From NCBI GenBank assembly GCA_902729315.2, contig LR746270.1:5607721-5671720 (forward strand): a stretch of 64,000 nucleotides of DNA, written 5' to 3'. Below are positions 1-12,420 of the stretch, one piece after another. The translations under genes were made by a program, and so were the position numbers. Under the pieces are notes generated by a model. That model was not told where the DNA came from. It searched no databases and was given only the letters and a program-made list of their open reading frames with translations. Numbering within the stretch: position 1 is the stretch's first letter; each line of letters starts with the position of its first letter. Source of the DNA: Spirodela intermedia (lineage: Eukaryota > Streptophyta > Magnoliopsida > Alismatales > Araceae).

Positions 1-589
1 CTCCTCCACTCCTCCTAAATGAGGCCGCCATTTGGGCCGCAATGCTCGCCCGCTTCGGCGCCGCCATGCCGATTTGCTTCGGACAAAATAGGTGCGTGGA
101 GGAAATCCGGCGGAGCATGCGCCAGTACACGCCATAAGGGGCGAAGCCGATGGCCTGGTGGAACATGAGCCCGTAAGCGGACTCCTTGATAGGGCGGTCG
201 GCGAATATGGAGCTGTTGAGGATCTCCTTCGCCATGTATGGGTCACCTGTGACGATGACCCTTGTCTCGCCGAGGCTGAAAGCCATGAGCCGTCGGGCGC
301 CGAAGCGCTCGGCGGCTGCGGCGAGCTGGCGGTGGGCGAGTGTGCGCATGAGCCCCATGCTGCCCACTATGGGGTAACCTCGCGGGCCGGGAATCAGCTT
401 ACGGTGGCCTCCTTTCGTCCACCAATACCTTCCCCAGGCGGGGCCGCCCGGGGTTAACCAGTATAGAAGCACGGCCGCAAGCGAAGAGAAAGAGACCAGG
501 AGGGCAAGGAAACTGAGCGAGGACTGAGAGGCACCACATTTGGCGGCAAGGGAGAGGGGGAGGATCAACCATTCTGTGGTAGCGCCCAT
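1..589 (-). CDS. CYP78A: CYP78A-family cytochrome P450, N-terminal part of first exon (truncated by window edge)
   Basis: The minus-strand frame opens at ATG 587-589 and stays open to the window edge (about 196 codons). The protein begins with a hydrophobic anchor (about residues 25-43), then the family signature GGPAWGRYWW, the proline-rich hinge LIPGPRGYPIVGSMG, and later AHRQLAAAAERFGARRLMAF, FADRPIKESAYGLMF and APYGVYWRMLRRI, which covers the WxxxR helix C motif. This order and wording are typical of CYP78A (KLUH/PLASTOCHRON1 type) rather than other plant P450s. CYP78A enzymes are ER-bound monooxygenases that control organ size and leaf initiation; the true substrate is not settled. The heme Cys region and any intron lie left of the window. 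A good TATA box sits 131 bp upstream. Subfamily number not assigned. Confidence 0.93.
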   Translation of the reverse strand, partial: MGATTEWLILPLSLAAKCGASQSSLSFLALLVSFSSLAAVLLYWLTPGGPAWGRYWWTKGGHRKLIPGPRGYPIVGSMGLMRTLAHRQLAAAAERFGARRLMAFSLGETRVIVTGDPYMAKEILNSSIFADRPIKESAYGLMFHQAIGFAPYGVYWRMLRRISSTHLFCPKQIGMAAPKRASIAAQMAASFRRSGG

Positions 590-719
590 TTCAAATGGAG
601 ACGTGAGCCTCTGTAATTGGGACGGAAGAGTAGAGGTCCGGGACGGGGGGGGTGTTTGGTGTAGGGGTGGGACGAATGAATAGATATCGTTGCTCTTATG
701 AGGAGGCGCTCGGGTGCTC

Positions 720-727
720 TTTTTATA
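720..727 (-). promoter_or_regulatory. TATA box of the CYP78A gene
   Basis: The minus strand reads TATAAAAA here, 131 bp upstream of the CYP78A start codon. That would place transcription start near 690 and give a 5' leader of about 100 bases. Confidence 0.6.
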
Positions 728-800
728 GTGACTAATGGCGGACTTATACAGCCCCTCGGATTGCACCACCTGCAAATACGCGAGAATTGCTGAGTAGATA

Positions 801-804
<4 letters not shown>

Positions 805-839
<35 letters not shown>

Positions 840-862
840 AGAAGAGAGAGAAAGAGAGAGCT
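805..862. repeat. (AT)n microsatellite followed by a (GA)-rich tract
   Basis: An uninterrupted AT dinucleotide run (805-836) is followed by an imperfect GA run (838-862). It lies about 220-270 bp upstream of the CYP78A start, so inside its likely promoter. Confidence 0.9.
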
Positions 863-3800
863 TACATAACAGTAACAGTCGGTATGTCCGAAGTGGGAGA
901 GAAATGTATTGGAAGCGACCATGATTATGCCTACAATTAGCCTGTGGAACGCCCTATTAACCCGGACCTACCAATCTACGAAAAAGAAGAATTTTAAGTT
1001 GGTTAGATTGCTATTCATAACCTTCATGCGGTATTCGTGAGGGAGCGGCAGAGGAAAGTATACGTGGCATATTTTCGTGAAGTGACCTCAAAAATTAGTC
1101 CCGTCAATCTGGGGCTGTCCACAGCCACCAACAATTATACCGCCAATTAGGTGTAACCCGCCCAGTTCTGCGCCGCCACCATGTCCCGCCGCCAACCCCC
1201 AGTGGGCCAGACCGTGCCGGTAATCGGCGGCTGACATAGTCACACGCGTCTGCCGGTAGGAACTCATCAAAATGCCTACTCAGAGGCTTGCTGGAAGCTT
1301 CCCTAGGATCTAAGGACGAGAACCCCGCCCCCACTCCCAGCTTGCCATGAGATGGACTCGACGGGTATGCTGTCGCTCCAGTCATAGAATAAGAACAGCT
1401 CAAGCTTATCTGGGCCTACACTTGAATACCACGGGTAAGGATCTATGAAGTTCTGCTTATGTCTTGAGATTAAAGTGATAATCATTGCCCAGTTTCTATT
1501 ATTAGCTGACTGATGATGTTATTAGCTCGATGACACGATTTACGCGGGGACAGGAATGTGGTAGGTGTGGCGACATCTCTGAAGGCCTGTACCGTCCTTT
1601 TGCCTACTCAACCCTATACCATCGGATGGATTTGATTGGCCCACGGCATGAGATATCCCTGGTCGTCCATTTGGCAGCTCCCTTGTTGGTGAGTCGACAT
1701 TGGCTCAGAAAAAGCGCTTTTTATTTTAATCCCTTTTTGGTGGGAGCGTCTATAGAGGAGAATCTCTCCACTGGCAATGGAATGATTCATCACGGACTAA
1801 AACGTACACCATGCACGGAGCTGGACACTCTCTTTCTCTGCCTCTCTTCCGCCCTCTCCCTCTTATATATTTGTCTTTGTATTCATCCACCTACCATTCT
1901 CTGTTTCTTTGTTCTCCAGTTTGCCTATCTATCTACAGATTTCTGTCCCCATATTTATTGTATTCTCGTATATGATTCTACGTGCATAAGGGTGGAGCAG
2001 GCTATACTTTATTTCCATTGAACCGGCGCATATAACATCCAACCGAGCCACGTCTCTAACCACAGAAGGTTCTTATAGACTGACATCAGCTCGCAAGGTC
2101 CTGCACCGACGACCAGGGTTTATCCCAGTCGAGTAGGAGGAGAAAAACCTCGATTATTAATCTTGATCGAGACCACATCCACTGAGGACCCCGCCCTGTT
2201 TGGACCTACTTTTCCACCTAATAAAGGTATATGCTTCTATTATTTTTCTCCAGTGAGGACGTTCGAGAACAGAGGCACGCTGGTTCTGACCTTGAACTTT
2301 CGTCTCGGCGTGAATTGACGGCTTGATGAAGCTGTTTCTCAGCATCTTCCGAAGCATAAGTTTCAAGGCAACTGGTTAGAAAATAGAGAAGCAGCGTTGT
2401 AGTTGATGTCTTTAACGAATTGTTGTTAGCTTCAGGGAAGAAGAGGGCCCTCTGGTTGCTCGTCCCGCGGGCCATGAAAAAGGACCCGTTGGTGGCATGT
2501 TCCCCCGTCAAGAAAATGAAGACACACTCCCGGGTTCCACGAGCTGACATGTCCCCACTCTAGAGATCGAATGAAGCAGTGTCTTCGCACATGGCCCTTC
2601 CTGGTCGAAGGCTTTAACATAACAGAAGAGACAAGTGACTGCACCGTCATTACACGGTCTTACAAGCTCATTTGACTTTTTTTTCTTAACACGCCCGTGA
2701 TTCATGCATGTGTATATTATGTACGATATTATACTTATATATCGTGGCTTTCTTCCTGGTCGTCGCATGTGTGCGTTTCATGCGTTTAGGAATGGATGTG
2801 GTGATTCAAAGAATATTAACGTGAGAAAGAGTCCTTCCCAACAAGGACAAAGAGTTACGAGTTTGAATGTGCCGGCATATTCAAAATGACGTAAACGTTA
2901 GTCGGACTAAAAGATATTGCAGTTCCCAACAACGGCAACGCGGGAGGATAATATTTGGCAACTTTGGTCTCTCGACCAATACTACAAATGGGGAAGAAAA
3001 CATAGCATATCGCAAGAAAAGCGACGAGTCAAGGAGTCAGAAAAACACTGTCATCTGTTCCAAAAACATAACAACTACCTTGGTAATGTTGTTTACTCAA
3101 GGGAAGGGCGGGATACCTAGTGGAAAGGGTGGATAACGCCGAGCAAGTTCAGTAGGCTTTCCTGTTTCCTGCCATGTCCTAATCTTGGAATATGGAGTGG
3201 TGAATCTCGACGAAGCGACATATGCCTCTGGTATTAACATCCAATCAGCAAGAATTAGTTGTAGATCCTTGGTGAACCCACAACGAACAATTTAGTCAAG
3301 TTAATCACACTGTAATACACTAGCTAATGGTAACACCCAAATGTCTTGGTCAAGTGACATGACCGAGACCATTCCAATATTATTGTTCTAAGTTAGGTAT
3401 ACTAATCTGACCTTTGTTTACTGGAGAAATAATTTATAAAAAAAAATTATGTAAAGAAAAAAATGTAGCGAACTGAAAAAAGGACAAATCTACTCTTCCC
3501 TTTCAAGGTTCCTTCATCTTTGAATAGGGCAATTCCATTTTATCTGTTCCGCTGCTTCCTAGGACTGTGATAATAACAAGATGATTACCTCTTTCTGATT
3601 AATGGTATTGATGATTCAAGGTCAGGATAATTGAACTGATGATTAAGATGCTTTTTTTAGATGTGACGTGTTTACACCCTAGGATTAACATTTTCAATAA
3701 GTTCATAACCCCATTATATAAGTGTTTAATTGTTTGCACCTAAAACACTCTTTTTTAACTCGTGTAGAGGCTTACCAGTTTTGTTTTAATTTATCTATGC

Positions 3801-6800
3801 CGTAATTAGGTGCTTGAATTTTATTGCAAGCATGACTAATTCAGACATCAAAGCGTAATATTTTAATTTCACCAGAAAAAGAAGTTGCTGGAAATTTAGT
3901 CCATCGTAAACTTGATTTCCTTAATATCATCGTTAAATATGATGATGAGATAATGACGTAAAATCCAAAATATTTTATATTGAAACATCAACTTGAAACA
4001 GTGCTTATATGAAATATTTTATACAATCATTGTTAATATCATCAACTTGACACAGTGTTTATTTTAATAGTCATTTAATCCAATTCTCATTTGACTTACT
4101 ATTGAAACATCAATTAAATAATTATATGAAAGTAGAATTAAATATTTTGAATTAATCATATTGGTTCATTTCAGATTTCAGACGTAAATGCTTGTTGAAG
4201 CTTCTATAACATCTGAAATTTTATAGTAAAATCCAACCAATATTTAATTTGAATTGTAATCATAATACTAATTAATTTATTCATTTCATTAATTGAAATT
4301 TGACCTAAAATAAGAAAGTTATGGTTAATTTTGAATGGTACAGTGGCTTGTTAAAAAAATGTATCATTGTTCAATCCATTTTTTTTCATATACTCGTGTT
4401 GGTGTTGTAGATTAACTAATAAAGCTACAAGCATCACCACTACACTAGTTATTACTTTAAACTATAATGTCAGAACATAATCATATCTTTAATTCGGTTC
4501 ATTGATTAATTAGTTTCCTATTTATTTATTTCAAGTAAAAAAATATAGGAAATATTCTTGATGGAAAATATTTTTAGCTCTAATTTTCGTTAATTCAGTG
4601 TATACATGGTTTGTGTATATACTAGAGACAAATCATGAAAAGGAATAAAATTTAAGATGAATCCATTTTTTGACTCATGCACAATCTCAATCAATTGAAA
4701 TAAAGTGCTGATTGAATGCACAGTTTTAACTATTGAAATCATTAACACAAGCTCAAACCAATATCCCCTTTAGTGTATTGTGTTTTATGGTAGCATGGCA
4801 CATTTCTAAGAACAACTTTGATGAGAAACCTAGAAATCAATTAATAGTCATACCATTTAGTTAAGGAAAATATCAATTATCCTCTTACCCAACAGGTTCA
4901 AGGAAAACATTATCTTATATATTTATTTTAGGTTCCTGATTTCACTTAACCAAACTTATGTTATGCCTTGAAGGTTTTGTTACTTCTGAGATTCAATTAA
5001 ACCTAAGAGTCATTATGATGCCAAGTATGATAATGAAGTAACAATGGATAAATCCAATTATTCGAAAAACTGAAAAACGTTTTGCATTCATCAAAAACTA
5101 TGATCACCACCATAAATACTAAATTGTAAAAATATGATTATAATTTTCATAAACAGGCTGCTATAGACATATGAGAATGAATGTCGACATATCATCAATG
5201 GGCGTATATTATTGAAGAAAGACCAACTCCATATAAATCTATATAGTGCTGCTCCATAATCGAATCTGATCTACTTTTATTTGCATAATCTGGAATCCAA
5301 CAGCCTACTTTAAGGATAGCTAGGCAGATTCCCTCCAAAAATAGTATATGCTAAAAGCCTCAGTAAAAAAAAACTTAATAAAATTAATCAGGAATGTAGA
5401 GCTGGTATTAACCAACAGATACTGAAAATAATTATATATATATTCTAATTTTTTCAAAATAAATTTTCAATTTCTGACTCTATTAAAATAAAGATGCAAC
5501 TTAATCAAAGTAGAGTTTACATTCTAGTTAAAATCTTGAAAGATAAAGAAAATTGTACGGAGTGATGTCAGCCTTCATATTACTAGATTTCGAATCTTTC
5601 CCAAGTACATTCCTCGAAGATCAGTTTAAGTATAATCATACCATTCACCTGATCAGAATATCTCGAAATCCAACTTTTAAGCAGTAAAAGATGCCTCCCT
5701 CCCCCGCTTCACCCTAATCCCCATCCTTCCGTCGTCCACTGTAGTCTGATATGAAGACAACACAGAGAAGAAACCCGGGTTCTCTGCTAAACCTATTGTA
5801 GTTTTCGTCTTCGATGATGTAGAGTAACATTAGCAGGTGCAACTCCATAGAGTGAACATCTCTAAGAGAAATCCGCGAGATCTCATGTTGACGAAGTATC
5901 AAGAAAGGCCTCACTCTGTTCTCCTAGTTCGTTAGCATTTCTAAAGTTCTGGCAAGAATAGGTGGTGAGTCTCCGTGAAGAAAGGCCAGACCGCCATAAA
6001 TTGGGTGTCGCCATCCACTCTAGTCATCTAACAGAATCAAAGTAGCCCATTCATTCCCCCACGACAATTGCCCTCCACTGAAATTAGGAACTAAAGCGTT
6101 CACAGTATCACTGCAGTGGCGCTTGCAACGATAAAGCTTTCAGTGAGAGAACACTCGTGACGTGTCCTCCGTGACGAAGCTTGGCCAGCGGACCAAGTAT
6201 ATGAATGGGAGCATTCCTCCAAAGAGCCAAGATGATATTCCACGTCGAAAGTCGTCTCCAGAAGCTTTCGTGACCAAATAAAGTAAGTTCATAATCGAGA
6301 GGGTGCATCGACTGAAGCTGACATGCGCACTTCTCTCTCTCGCTGCTTCTCGTAGGAAAAAGTGGCTGTTGTCCCATTGGTAGAGTTCCTCAATGTGATA
6401 GTTAACAGCGACATGTCGAATCTACACTAGTGAAAAGATGACGAGTGACGGGGAATCGAGAAGAATTCTTGGGCAAGAATCCGGAGAAGGAGAACGACTT
6501 TGCTCTGCCGAGTTAGGTTCGATGACCGGTAAAGATCATTCGGGATCCCCAATGGAGCCCACGCGACACTTGAACCACGTGGAGCTTAACACGGCAATGG
6601 GGAAGCCCTGCGCCACGTAGCTCTCTTTAATTGTGACCTTTGAGATGTCGAGATATTCACGTAAGAGAGAGACTGAGAGAGAGAAAGAGGCATGAGATAG
6701 ATCCTCACGTACAAATGTGTGACTGATTGGTACGCACGGCACTTCACAAGCGCATAATGTTGCGCATACGTTGGTAGAACGATCACGAACTCAAGGCTAT

Positions 6801-7900
6801 GACCGGTATACGACGACAATTCAGCTACGAGCTCACAGGCGTTTGGAGTTAGATGTCGAAGCCATAAATGGCCCGACTGATATTTACTGAGAGATAAATA
6901 AATAGAGATAAATAGAGACGCTACGAACTCGCCGGATATGCCCGTAGAATATCCATTTAGCGAAGGATACAAGTTAGAAGTAGAAGCTATAAATGTAGGG
7001 ACTGACGGAGAAACAGAGGTGGAGAGAGCGAATGGTGGGCAGGCACAGACGGAGAGATAGAGATGAAATAAGGTAAGGCCCCTAGTTTGGTAGAACACCT
7101 TGACATCGATTGACAACCATGTGAATTGTCCTTCTCTTGCATTATGAGTGGGTAGATGCACAAGCATCTCTCCTTTTTTTCCTATTTTTGGGATCCACCG
7201 ACGAACTGACAGCAGTATTTTGGGACAGATGAGGCCGGGATCATGGGATTCAATAAATCACCATCTTGTCTGCTGACGGTGACAGAGGCGGTATGAAAAC
7301 ATACTTCGTGTATGGTTTTCATCGGCCTGCCGTTATCAGACTGCGATGCCACTGCCATGTAAAAGCTGCTGGATTGATGCCACCATGATTCAAACTGAGC
7401 CGGGCAGCTGCTTTGTAGTGCAGGGATTAATTCTGGACCGTGAGTTTATGACGAGTAATAGCCAGAAGCTAAGTTGAATCCCTCGTTTCAGCAACGGTAG
7501 ATCCTTGGCCTTTTAATGTCGACCCGTTTATCTATAACTGAGCGTGGTGTTCTGGAACATAAGTTTCGGTTACATAAAGAGATATTATGGCGGCTTGTAT
7601 GAGCGTTGAATTGAAAACATGGAGGAAAATTCCTGTCTAGTCTCTATTGGACAAAACAAGTACCCTGAAAATGGCCATTTATGCCGAACAAGACCCTTTA
7701 AGTTTATGGACTGAGTATTAACTCTAATAGGTGCTAATTCCATGCCTTAAACCTGTCATCACTCATGAAATCATTGAAGAAGAATCGATGATAATAATAG
7801 CTAAAAATTTAGAAAAGTCAGCCATTTAAGAAGTATCTCACTGATGCAGTATAACTCATGTCGTGCAAATTGGTACATGTCCAAAAATAAAATAGCTATA
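863..7900. other. Gene-poor spacer, left part
   Basis: No recognisable gene. From about 900 to 3200 and 5700 to 7600 base composition is balanced, and the short open frames (60-190 codons) on both strands have no family signature. From 3300 to 5650 the DNA is strongly AT-rich and without long frames. I see no RNA gene or clear transposon domain. Confidence 0.5.
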
Positions 7901-7979
7901 TGAAAATTAGTTACCAGGAAGTGACTAGAATTATTCAACTTATGGAATGTTAATTAAGGATTGATGAGAAATTAAAGTT

Positions 7980-8120
7980 ATTGGGTACTTCGTTGATGGG
8001 CTAATGGGGTTGACAAATATCTATGCACCATGAGATGGTCACGAATTCGAACCATTCATTTCTCCAAATTAGACCACCCTCGAGATTATTAATCCGTTGA
8101 GCGGCTAGTGTTTCATCCGT
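7980..8120 (-). mobile_element. Possible tRNA-derived SINE fragment
   Basis: On the minus strand an A-box-like GCTCAACGGATTAA (near 8090-8105) is followed about 40 bases later by a B-box-like GGTTCGAATTC (near 8046-8057). The spacing is close to that of internal pol III promoters. No tRNA cloverleaf can be drawn, and no target duplication or tail was found, so this is a tentative call. Confidence 0.3.
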
Positions 8121-11040
8121 TCCATGGCGCCCATCAGTTGTATCAACCTAATTCTACACAAAGCAGTGCTTCCTAACAAATTTTCTCATTCCGTCATTTA
8201 CTTATTTCTCACGCTGCAATGAATTCATTCTCCTTTAGCAGTGACGGTCATTTCTATGGTTTTCATCAAGGCTGATTTTCTCAGCGAAACACAAATTCCA
8301 CTTAACTCAACATTCTGAATTTTTTATGTTCTACCAAAGAATCACGCGTTTTTCAAAGCATTACCATTCCTGAGTGCAGGTTCGGTGATTCATACCATGT
8401 CGGATGAGCAAGATATGCGGAAGGTGGGGGCTTGCCTCCTCGTTCCCTTTTACCTATGCCATGATGCTCATGGGCAGACAACTATTTCCTTACATTAACA
8501 AATTCCATTTTGTTTAAATCAGCCTATGTTTTGTTTAAATTATGCTTTTCATAATTTCCTCTTGTTGAGTCAAAAGGTACCTCTGTCTTTCTGTATGAAA
8601 TACAAATTTCTAGTCTCTTGAATATTGAAAATTGAAACTTCTGCTGATATACTAACAACTTCCTCTCCTGTCACCGAGTCAAATGATAAATTTATTATAA
8701 TGATAATATATACTAAAAGAAGAGATTTGAAATTATGAAAATCCAACTCCAATTTCGAAGAACTCTACAAATTATTCGTCATCAAGTTCATCCAAATTTC
8801 ACATTATGCCCAAAAGAGCCAGACTTTTTATTGCTTGCACTTCTGATAGTGAAGACTCTGATTATTCAATACATCTCCTGATCTCCTGAGTCTTCGTATG
8901 ATGGAAATACTCCGGACTCCTCATCCAATTCCAACCATAGAGCTAATTGGTACTTTGTTATGAGTAGCACACACACACTAAATTTGCACATATATTTTCC
9001 AATAGAAAAGTGTTACCCAACAAGTGGTCAACACAAAATTCTTTGATTCTATTGATCTAAATCTTTATTTCCACCTTATGAAAGCCAGGCGGTTGGATCT
9101 GATTTCTGCCCCGCAGAAAGTATATCATGTCATATGATCATTTATAACTATTCTCACTACATATGTTAAAGGGAAACGCATTTTCCACATGGTCTGTCAA
9201 AAATTTTACATTCTAGGACTCGATGCCAGATCCATTCACCTATTTGACCACAAAGAATATTTAAAAATGAGCATAGGATTTCCCAATCCAATTTATGAGT
9301 AATTTTATGCCCCTAATCTGTCTCTTTTTCTACCACCACTTTATCTTATTCTTTCCTACACTTCCTTGAACAGGAAATTTCAACCAGATCTCTAAATAAA
9401 AATTGTTTGTCACTTACCATCCTATGACTATATAACCAATTAATCTTTTATAATTCATAATGAGTTACATGGAATCTATGTTTTAATTTTCTGCTCTAAA
9501 GGTTGGCATCTTTATAATAAAAACTATCAACATTTCAATGCTGGTTTCACCAAAGAAATTTCCTCTAAGAATAACTAATCACATTGATAGATTCACTCTT
9601 AGTCGCATGGGGTACACATGCATTAACAATAAATATGTTTCACAAGAGCTGTTCAAACCAGAACCTAACTTTAATGAAAATATTTCATCCCTTGCAAATT
9701 TTTCAGGGCATCTTTTATACAACTCATCGAAAATGTTATGACATTCTTTCAACACATTAGTACTAACCTCAACACATTGGAATACAACTTGGATCATGTC
9801 CCTCCAAGATGAGATGTGCGAAGACAACTCTCACAGACATCTATGGAGTAATCAATTGAACTTAATAGGGCATAGTACCTTTGGAGCCCATGAGACAAAA
9901 AGAAAGGGGGAGAAATAACTGCCAAAAAAGGGAGACACAAAGGGGGATAAATGCAGTCACGTCATGTTTAGTACTAATGTTTTTATAGTCACATTAAAGG
10001 GGAGATTCAGCTATAAATATATTATTTTATCCTAACTTATGAGGAGAAAATGTGGAAAAGAAAATCAAGAATGAGAAATGTGGGGAGAAATTTGGAAGAG
10101 AAAATGGAGGAATGAGAGAGAAATATGTATGAAAAAGGGGAACAACAAAATATTTTTTCTGTTTGAACAATATATATTTTTTAATCCTTATTTTCAATAT
10201 TTGGAAATTCCTATGACTTACAGATATCAAAGATTTCATATTCAAGCCAATTTCATAATTCAAGAGAGAATGAATGTTAGATCAGTCCTACTTTCAGCGT
10301 GAGGATTAATATTAAACTATCCTCAAAAGTACTGAAAGTATACACCAACATAGTAATACATGTTTAGTTCAAATCAGTTGTTATATTTCTCTATCACTAT
10401 CAACATAGGCTGACTTTGAAACTCACTATATCATACTAATGAATAATTTTTAAAAGTTTTGAACTCACTTCAAATTACAACAACTTTTTTCATAGAGCAC
10501 TGAATGTAGTTTAAATATCTAAAAAATATTATTTGGAATTCTCTAAAGTCATTCATGATGCTAAGTTAATTTTCTTTATATTTTTGAACTATTAAAATTG
10601 ACATAAAGTCTACTTTATATTCTTGAGTTTCCTAGTGTTGACAATGTGAGTCAACATGATGAACCAAGAGGAAGCTGAATTGACTTGATGTAGTTTACCT
10701 CTAGATTTATTATTTATAATTATCTTATCTGCGACCTTCAAGATTCTCCTAATTTTCTGTGCTTTTAAAATAGTGATCTAATTGCATCGTATGTTGAGAA
10801 TACATTGTATTTTCACCCCAAAGTTTACTAGTGCTATATAGAGAGACCACTATATACATTATTAGGATAGATGACATAATGACATATTAAATTACATATT
10901 TTCATTAATTTCCATGCATAAATAATGTTTTAATTTTTTTGATTGAAGATAGAAAACATAAACTAATTTATGTTTTAAATTAGTGCTTTAAGTGTTTTAA
11001 ATTGCACACAAATTTAAAGTGATTCCACCCCCAACCTACA
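8121..11040. other. AT-rich spacer with coding-like debris
   Basis: Between 8550 and 9850 several broken frames on both strands (the longest at 9538-9741 plus and 9579-9827 minus) give the impression of an old, decayed coding element. No domain could be named. The rest, to 11040, is featureless AT-rich DNA. Confidence 0.35.
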
Positions 11041-11351
11041 TTCACTATCCCACAAGCCACACTCCCTAGGTTTCTACTAATCTTTAGCAAAGATTACATC
11101 CATTTTCTAATGACCCTAGAAACCAGATTTCTTGCAGGCCTCACTCCAATATTAGTTTTGTTAGCTTCAATCCATTGAATAGCTAAACACTATCACTCCT
11201 CCACTAACCTTACAAGATTCAGCCAACCTAAAAACTATCTAGGCACTGTCATTCCACTAGTTTTATTAGATTTAACTCACCAAACACCAACAATGATACT
11301 GTCAACACAAAATTATATTAGTCAACATAGTGGGTCGACACATATTTTGGT

Positions 11352-11630
11352 GAGTGAGCAGAATTGTATTGATTGACATAGAGAGTCATCACACTAATTT
11401 TTAGAATGTTCAAAACAACACTGATTTACAATAGTTAAAACTTTCCCTAGCCTACATCCACATTCAAAGAGTCTATCATTTTAATTTATATTATTCAACC
11501 TCAGAGAGTTACAATTAAAGTTGAGGAGATCAGCACTATTGTATTGGTTGTCACAATGTGTCATCACATTAATTTTTAGAATGTCTAGAACACACTGATT
11601 TAAAATGATTCAAACTTGACCTAAGTTAAC
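11352..11630. repeat. Two diverged direct copies spaced about 171 bp
   Basis: The block beginning near 11362 (ATTGTATTGATTGACATA, then TCATCACACTAATTTTTAGA, then ACACTGATTTACAAT) recurs near 11533 with about 80 percent identity (ATTGTATTGGTTGTCACA, then TCATCACATTAATTTTTAGA, then ACACTGATTTAAAAT). The unit is about 170 bp. It may be part of an old LTR or an intergenic tandem repeat. Confidence 0.65.
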
Positions 11631-11749
11631 AATTTGTCAAACCGACCCAAGTTAACAATTTGATTGGCTTTTTTGACAGTTCAGCAATACTAACATATCA
11701 TTGATCTTCTGATTTTATGATTACCTATCCTCATCAGCTAAGCTATGCT

Positions 11750-12420
11750 TGCCACATGTCGGCTGTCATGTCAATGATACTTTTGCCATGTACCAATCAT
11801 GATCTTCATGTTAGAGAAGCATTGCCCTCTGCACATTCCTATATAAAGGAATTCTACTATGTTATAAAAGATCTTGAACTATAAAAGATATTGACAAGCA
11901 TCAAATGGCACATACAGATCTTTGTCACATGTGAAATATGTTTGTTGATCGTTTATCACATATCACCCTAAGTAGTCAAACTTTACCATGTCTCACTTGA
12001 TTACTTATACCCTACTACATGTCATCTGAACTGTTGACTATCTATCATGTGTCACTTTTCCATTTGACTAAAACCACATGTTGATGTGTTGTCAAAATTA
12101 TGTTACATGTTGTTGTGTTGTCAAGTGATTCTATGATTCATTGTCTTGTCAAGCAAAGCCACATGTCATCTTCATTGGGGCATTCTCCACATTTCTCTTA
12201 GATTAGATGATTGTCACATATCACTTGCATTTTATCTTTACCATGTATCATTGGTTTGGTCCCATTTGCCAACATGCCAATATACTTTTAAAAGATGCCA
12301 TGTCATTTTGACTTAGGTGATTTGCAATCTGATATTGTATTGGATGGTTGTCATAGGTCACTTGCATTTTGTTCTTTCCCCATGTCACTTTCTTGGTGTC
12401 TTTATGTATTTCCAATTGTA
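11750..12420. repeat. Diverged repeats with a CATGTCAC-like core
   Basis: About fifteen variants of a CATGTCAC / CACATGTCA core occur every 30-60 bases. A longer unit is visible twice: from about 12205 (AGATGATTGTCACATATCAC, then TTGCATTTT) and from about 12342 (GGATGGTTGTCATAGGTCAC, then TTGCATTTT), 137 bp apart. There is no coding capacity. It resembles a decayed tandem array or the LTR of an old retroelement. Confidence 0.55.

Noticed and set aside
92-457. 121-codon plus-strand frame at the left edge
   Set aside because: It is antisense to the CYP78A exon, which has unmistakable P450 motifs.
1530-2021. 163-codon plus-strand frame
   Set aside because: Low-complexity Leu/Cys/Ser-rich end, no domain, no promoter or conserved motif visible.
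6586-7167. 193-codon minus-strand frame
   Set aside because: No recognisable domain or targeting signal, no splice-linked partner, and amino-acid use looks like chance translation.
8570-9830. Possible decayed viral or retroelement coding region
   Set aside because: Broken frames on both strands give no block that I can match to reverse transcriptase, capsid or movement proteins, so I did not name a family.
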